DNA from: Isoetes taiwanensis
Taxonomy: Eukaryota; Streptophyta; Lycopodiopsida; Isoetales; Isoetaceae
Reading direction: 5' to 3'
DNA: 64,000 nucleotides
NCBI GenBank assembly: GCA_021234155.1
Contig: JAJEKV010000017.1
Coordinates: 425,467-489,466 of the forward strand
Position numbers and translations under genes: made by a program. Shown here one piece after another: positions 60,260 to 64,000 of this stretch. How positions within the stretch are numbered: position 1 is the stretch's first letter; each line of letters opens with the position of its first letter. The notes under the pieces are model-generated. The model worked only from the letters and a program-made list of their open reading frames with translations, was not told the origin of the DNA and did not search any database.

Positions 60260-61060
60260 CCGGAATTGGGCCCTTGACGGACGTCCATGAGCACGGGGGT
60301 ACTATTGGTCGCGATTGCACGGGTGTTGACTGTAATCAGTCTACGGTGACGGGATGCGGGGTAAATGGTATTAATGGCTAGCGGCGGGTAATGGTCCGCT
60401 AGGAGGCGCTAATATTATTAATATTAATTTTGGCAAAAGCTACGAGGATTGACCCAGGCAAGTGGAACCATAAGCTTACATGATTAACATTAGACATTAA
60501 TGTTAATGTAAGGCCCTAGGGGCAAATGCTATTTAATTGTAAGTTAAAAGGTTTGGTATAGTTTTAATGTTAATATTAAAGGTACACGTGGCATGAAAGT
60601 ATTGGGTGGGTCTTAAGCCTGATATGAAATCAGGGAGACGAATTCGTGCATGAAGATCCGGCTTGCCAGATCGATGGGTGAGCTCCAGTGCATGAAATTG
60701 GATCAAGTAAGGGCCTGATCTGGCCAGTTTTGGTCTGCCAGAGCTGGTAGTTAACTCCAGATGGAGTTCTATAAAGCTTGGGAGTCGGATTTGAGCAGGA
60801 CAAAAAACCGGGTTGAATAGATTGAAGCCAATTCTGCTGTGATTAAAGCTAGGTTTGATTCAAGAACCAGGTTTTGGCTTTGGATTTCGAATCCGAGGTT
60901 GACAGTGTGGCTTCAAGGTAGTTTGATTCTGCCAAGAGCTGGATCAGCATTGGACCCATAGGGTCGGATTGGCAGCCCGAGACTGTGATTCATCCTTGCT
61001 TGATTCGTGGTTTGGCCCACAGGGCCAAAATAGCAGCCTAACACACTAACCCCAAAATTT
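60260..61060. other. Intergenic, no gene recognised
   Basis: GC-richer than neighbours to about 60,420, then AT-rich. 60,640-61,020 has loosely repeated GATC/CCAG/TTTGG modules. No ORF of note. Confidence 0.35.
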
Positions 61061-61079
61061 GCTCAATGTGTAGTTTCTT

Positions 61080-61520
61080 GCTATTGTTTTCGCATAAAAA
61101 CAACATTTAAAGACCACCCATAGTATTGTTCCGAAAATGCTAGAAACAACGTGTAGTTTTTGTATAAAAAGTCTATGCATAGAAAATTGATAGTCCTGTT
61201 AATAAAATTCTATGCGTTGTTTTTGCGAGTTGTTTTTACTAAAAAATAACATATGGTTTAACAGAATATCCACATGCAGTTTTTTAAATTAGTAGTTGTT
61301 TTTAAGTATTGTTTTTACTAGAAATACAACATGTGGCTTAACAGAATATCCACGTGGATAGTAGTTCTTTTCAAGTGTTGTTTTAACTAAATAATAACAT
61401 GTGGTTTAACAAATATCTACATGTGGTTTTCTAAAGTAGTTGTTTTCAAATGTGGTGATTTTCAAATAAAGACACATGGTTATAAAGAATATCTACATGT
61501 TATTTCAAATAAAAAAGCAT
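61080..61520. repeat. Degenerate ~80-100 bp tandem repeat
   Basis: Units share AACATGTGGTTTAACAGAAT, ATCCACATG and TAGTAGTTGTTTTTAAGT, in about five imperfect copies. Confidence 0.6.
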
Positions 61521-62038
61521 TATTTTAACTAATTAAATATCGACACGTGGCATACGTAGCCTTTTGGGAGTCGAACCCAAACAAGTCCATAAGGCATTAT
61601 TAAATTGCAATCCACATTCTATAATTAAAACATTAGGTTCAAAATATTACATCAATAGTCAATGGTTAAGGTTTAAGACAATTAGATAAAAGTTAAGGTT
61701 CACAACATTCTTTCCATCTCGTTTTCATACCAAATCAGTTAAAACAATATTCTTTCCTAATTTTATAGAAATGTGGACTATTTCTCTTTTATCAGATTAT
61801 GTACTAAAGATCAGATAGCATAGTATTTACATCATACTCAAATATGCTTCTAGAACGTTTACAAAGATTGGCCTCAAACAAAAATCAAATTGCTGAAAGC
61901 TCATGCTCCATCAACAGCCATTCCTTCTGCCCGACTCTATTCTTTCCGGCTTTGTGAAAGCCCTAACCTGTTATACACAGCCGAATCTTAGTTCTCCCAA
62001 AAAACTTTGGCAAAACGAGAAAACAAAAATAAGGTTAC

Positions 62039-62447
62039 CTGACAAGCAGACAAGGCTTTGGCCACACACGGACAAGAAGTCCTTCCTGCATACAAAAATA
62101 TAAGTCTGAAAAAGAATAACAAGGGGGTAAATATCAGAGGTAATAGAGCTCAAATGATTCTTACCTGACGTTGCCAACTCTGTTAGGCGCAATAACTCCA
62201 GTTTTTGCAAGCCTGCTTATGTTTGCTCGAAACAAACCAAGGCCAAGCATAACAAGATTTTCACTGGTTCCAGCTGATAAAATCCCCCTGGCAGAGCAAA
62301 TAAAATTAAAACATAGAGTGATAAATACACTTTTAAAATCTATAAATATATCTAATCCTGCGACCTTTGTATCATAGCAAAAAGGCCTGCTCCAAAACCT
62401 CCGACTTCCTGTTGTTTTGCCTCGAGCTGCACAATAACTCCTTGTAC
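62039..62447 (-). CDS. Three linked exons of an unidentified gene
   Basis: Exons 62,447-62,365 (VQGVIVQLEAKQQEVGGFG then AGLFAMIQ), 62,287-62,165 (GILSAGTSENLVMLGLGLF, SRLAKTGVIAPNRVGN) and 62,085-62,039 (KDFLSVCGQSLVCLS) have good GT-AG sites and phases that join without a break (27 codons plus 2 bases; 1+120+2; 1+45+1). Introns are 77 and 79 bases. Upstream of 62,447 is a minisatellite, and the next exon below 62,039 is not clear. No family recognised; hydrophobic Gly-rich stretches suggest an organellar or membrane-associated protein, which is a guess. Confidence 0.5.
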
Positions 62448-62514
62448 CTGTTTAAGAAGCAGCTTTAGGGCCGTTAAATTGGGCGCCACACTTCTGATAT
62501 GAACTATGGCAGTC

Positions 62515-62720
62515 GATGAGGTCGATGAAGCAAGCCGCCATTCGCCATAGCTGGAGCATTCGAGCCATTTGCCTTAACTGGAGCCATTCGCCATTTTGAG
62601 CCATTTGAACCGCCATTCTCCATAGCTGGGCCGCATGTTTGAGCCGCATGTTTGAGCTGTCATTCGCCATAGCTGGGCGCAATCGAGCAGAATAGATGGA
62701 CGCATTCGAGCAGAATAGGC
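62515..62720. repeat. CGCCATAGCTGG-type minisatellite
   Basis: Repeated modules CCGCCATTCGCCATAGCTGG, GAGCCATTTG, GCCGCATGTTTGA and GCATTCGAGCAGAATAG. Overlapping ORFs here are repeat-derived. Confidence 0.65.
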
Positions 62721-63069
62721 GGTCAAGGCGGTGGAGGCAGGCAAGGGAATCCCTGTTAATTTGAACAACCAATAGAATGATAGGACCTGGATCAAAATCC
62801 AGGCCGTCCATTTTGGCATTAATCTCGGCCGTTGAATACATGGGTCTCTACATATAAGTGATATTTATTAGATACAAGGTCCATTTTTCTTAACTTCCTT
62901 AAAATGCAAGTACATTATAACATGCATGACAAAGTAGTACCCATGATGCAATAACGTGGGAGTGTCATGTTGTCAAGTGGGAAGCATCACAAAATCAAAC
63001 ACGACTTCAACACATTACACAATGTGCATACACCAGACTTCAAGCTATGCAATATGTAAGCTACACAAT

Positions 63070-63390
63070 CTACACAGTCTAGTTGCTCTATGTGTATACA
63101 CAGTCTAGTTGCTCTATGTGTGAGTATGAGAACGAGGCACTTGCACTGTTTCATAGAGTGCTCTAGTGCTTCTAAAATATTTGAAATTTGAGGTTGGAGA
63201 CCCATGGAAAAGCACCCTAAGTATGATGTTACAATGAATCTAGTTGCTCTATGTGTGAGTATGAGAACGAGGCACTTGCACTATTTCATAGAGTAGTCTA
63301 GTTGCTCTATTTGTGAGTATGAGAACGAGGCACTTGCATTATTTCTTGAGTGCTCTAGTGTTCGACCTCCTTGTGAAATATTTGAAATTT
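63070..63390. repeat. Imperfect tandem repeat TCTAGTTGCTCTATGTGTGAG
   Basis: Four copies of a unit containing TAGTTGCTCTATGTGTGAGT, ATGAGAACGAGGCACTTGCA and TTTCATAGAGT, spaced irregularly (63,078, 63,103, 63,238, 63,296). The two longer spacers share CTCTAGTG plus TTGAAATTTG. Confidence 0.7.
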
Positions 63391-63399
63391 CTGTTTTTT

Positions 63400-64000
63400 T
63401 GAAACATCAAATTAGAGCTTTATATTTCATATAAAGTGCTCTAATATTCAACCTTCTTGAATCGAGTGAGAAGTATCAATAAAAGACATTTGAGCTTTCC
63501 ATTTTGACATTATCTGACGTCGATTGCTCTGAAGAAACTCATCATGGATTATCTAAAAAAGGGGCGCTAAAGGATTTTCTAAAAAAAGAGAACGCTAAAG
63601 GATTTTATGCTGACATATTTACCAAAGGATTATCAATCTATATCAAAGGATTATTAATGTATAAATATTGCAATCAAATGAGGAGAAGACTGATAAAAGA
63701 GAGAAATTAGATTTAATATATCATTAAGTAGCCGTTAAAAAACTTAATTAAGAGATGCAGCTAGCATGAGGAAGACGACCATGTTGGAAGTGCTTTCTTA
63801 AGCAAACACAGGCGCCATAGCCACGGGCACGATTTGTGCCGAAAAGAATAGGGTAGGGTCTTTTGCCGAGAAAAAAATTGTTGCCGGGAAAAAGCATGCC
63901 AAAAGACATAGATAATTCCAAATTTTTTTTTTCTAGTAATCTTATATATAGTTAGATAACATTCAAAATTTAAAATGTCCAATAAACTTTTTGAAAGTAT
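63400..64000. other. No supported gene
   Basis: AT-rich. Short ORFs only. 'aaaggattttctaaaaaa', 'aaaggattttatgc' and 'aaaggattattaatg' form a weak local repeat at 63,560-63,660. Confidence 0.35.

Noticed and set aside
61560-61600. tRNA gene (minus-strand GGGTTCGACTCCC looks like a T-arm)
   Set aside because: No matching acceptor 5' strand, D-arm or anticodon arm is found upstream; chance or a relic.

Overview
This window is intron-rich, AT-rich nuclear DNA from a eukaryote, most likely a streptophyte and probably not a flowering plant. The reasons are GT-AG introns with plant-like TGCAG acceptors, a RETICULATA-related (chloroplast protein family) pseudogene, abundant TA microsatellites, and anomalies concentrated at CAG/CTG, the plant CHG methylation context. 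No bacterial-type organisation, CRISPR array or complete RNA gene was seen. The species cannot be named from the sequence.

Layout. 1-8.9 kb is gene-poor: a palindromic GC-rich repeat, a decayed gene (2.8-3.5 kb) and a 1.1 kb polypyrimidine tract. 8.97-30.17 kb holds two large, abutting, related retroelements, both coded on the minus strand. Each has very long direct terminal repeats (about 2.5 kb and 3.9 kb) that carry their own SAP/HeH-like ORF. Each has an internal region of about 4.2 kb with an unknown protein of about 520 aa (ORF1, intact in both) followed by a Penelope-like reverse transcriptase (degraded in both), short hairpins at both inner edges, and TA microsatellites at the ends. 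30.2-37.3 kb is repeat-rich intergenic DNA, including a 32-bp tandem array of perfect palindromes. 37.3-40.7 kb (minus) is a multi-exon gene that shares a leader/splice cassette with the retroelement repeats and ends in a transposase-like region of unknown family. 41.7-42.8 kb is a RETICULATA-related pseudogene.

45.4-51.1 kb (minus) is the best-resolved host gene: 16 phase-consistent exons encoding a SYCP2/ASY3-type meiotic chromosome axis protein, with an ARM-like/SLR N-terminus, a long disordered middle and a C-terminal coiled coil. It has two in-frame stop codons. 51.4 kb carries a LINE endonuclease scrap. 54.3-58.9 kb is a kinase-like locus split by a 3.6 kb DNA transposon with exact 32-bp terminal inverted repeats, carrying a decayed DUF7869-type (GHTHEDVD motif) gene. 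59-64 kb has a decayed coding segment, one unidentified three-exon gene fragment (62.0-62.45 kb) and several minisatellites.

Two cross-cutting observations matter for the reader. First, repeat copies that should be identical differ mainly by small changes centred on CAG/CTG, and many frame breaks sit at such sites, so several 'pseudogene' calls may reflect consensus error or methylation-driven mutation rather than true decay. Second, the retroelement pair has an architecture I do not recognise as a described family: giant ORF-bearing direct repeats, an ORF1 with a Cys cluster, a PLE-like RT, and no recognisable endonuclease.
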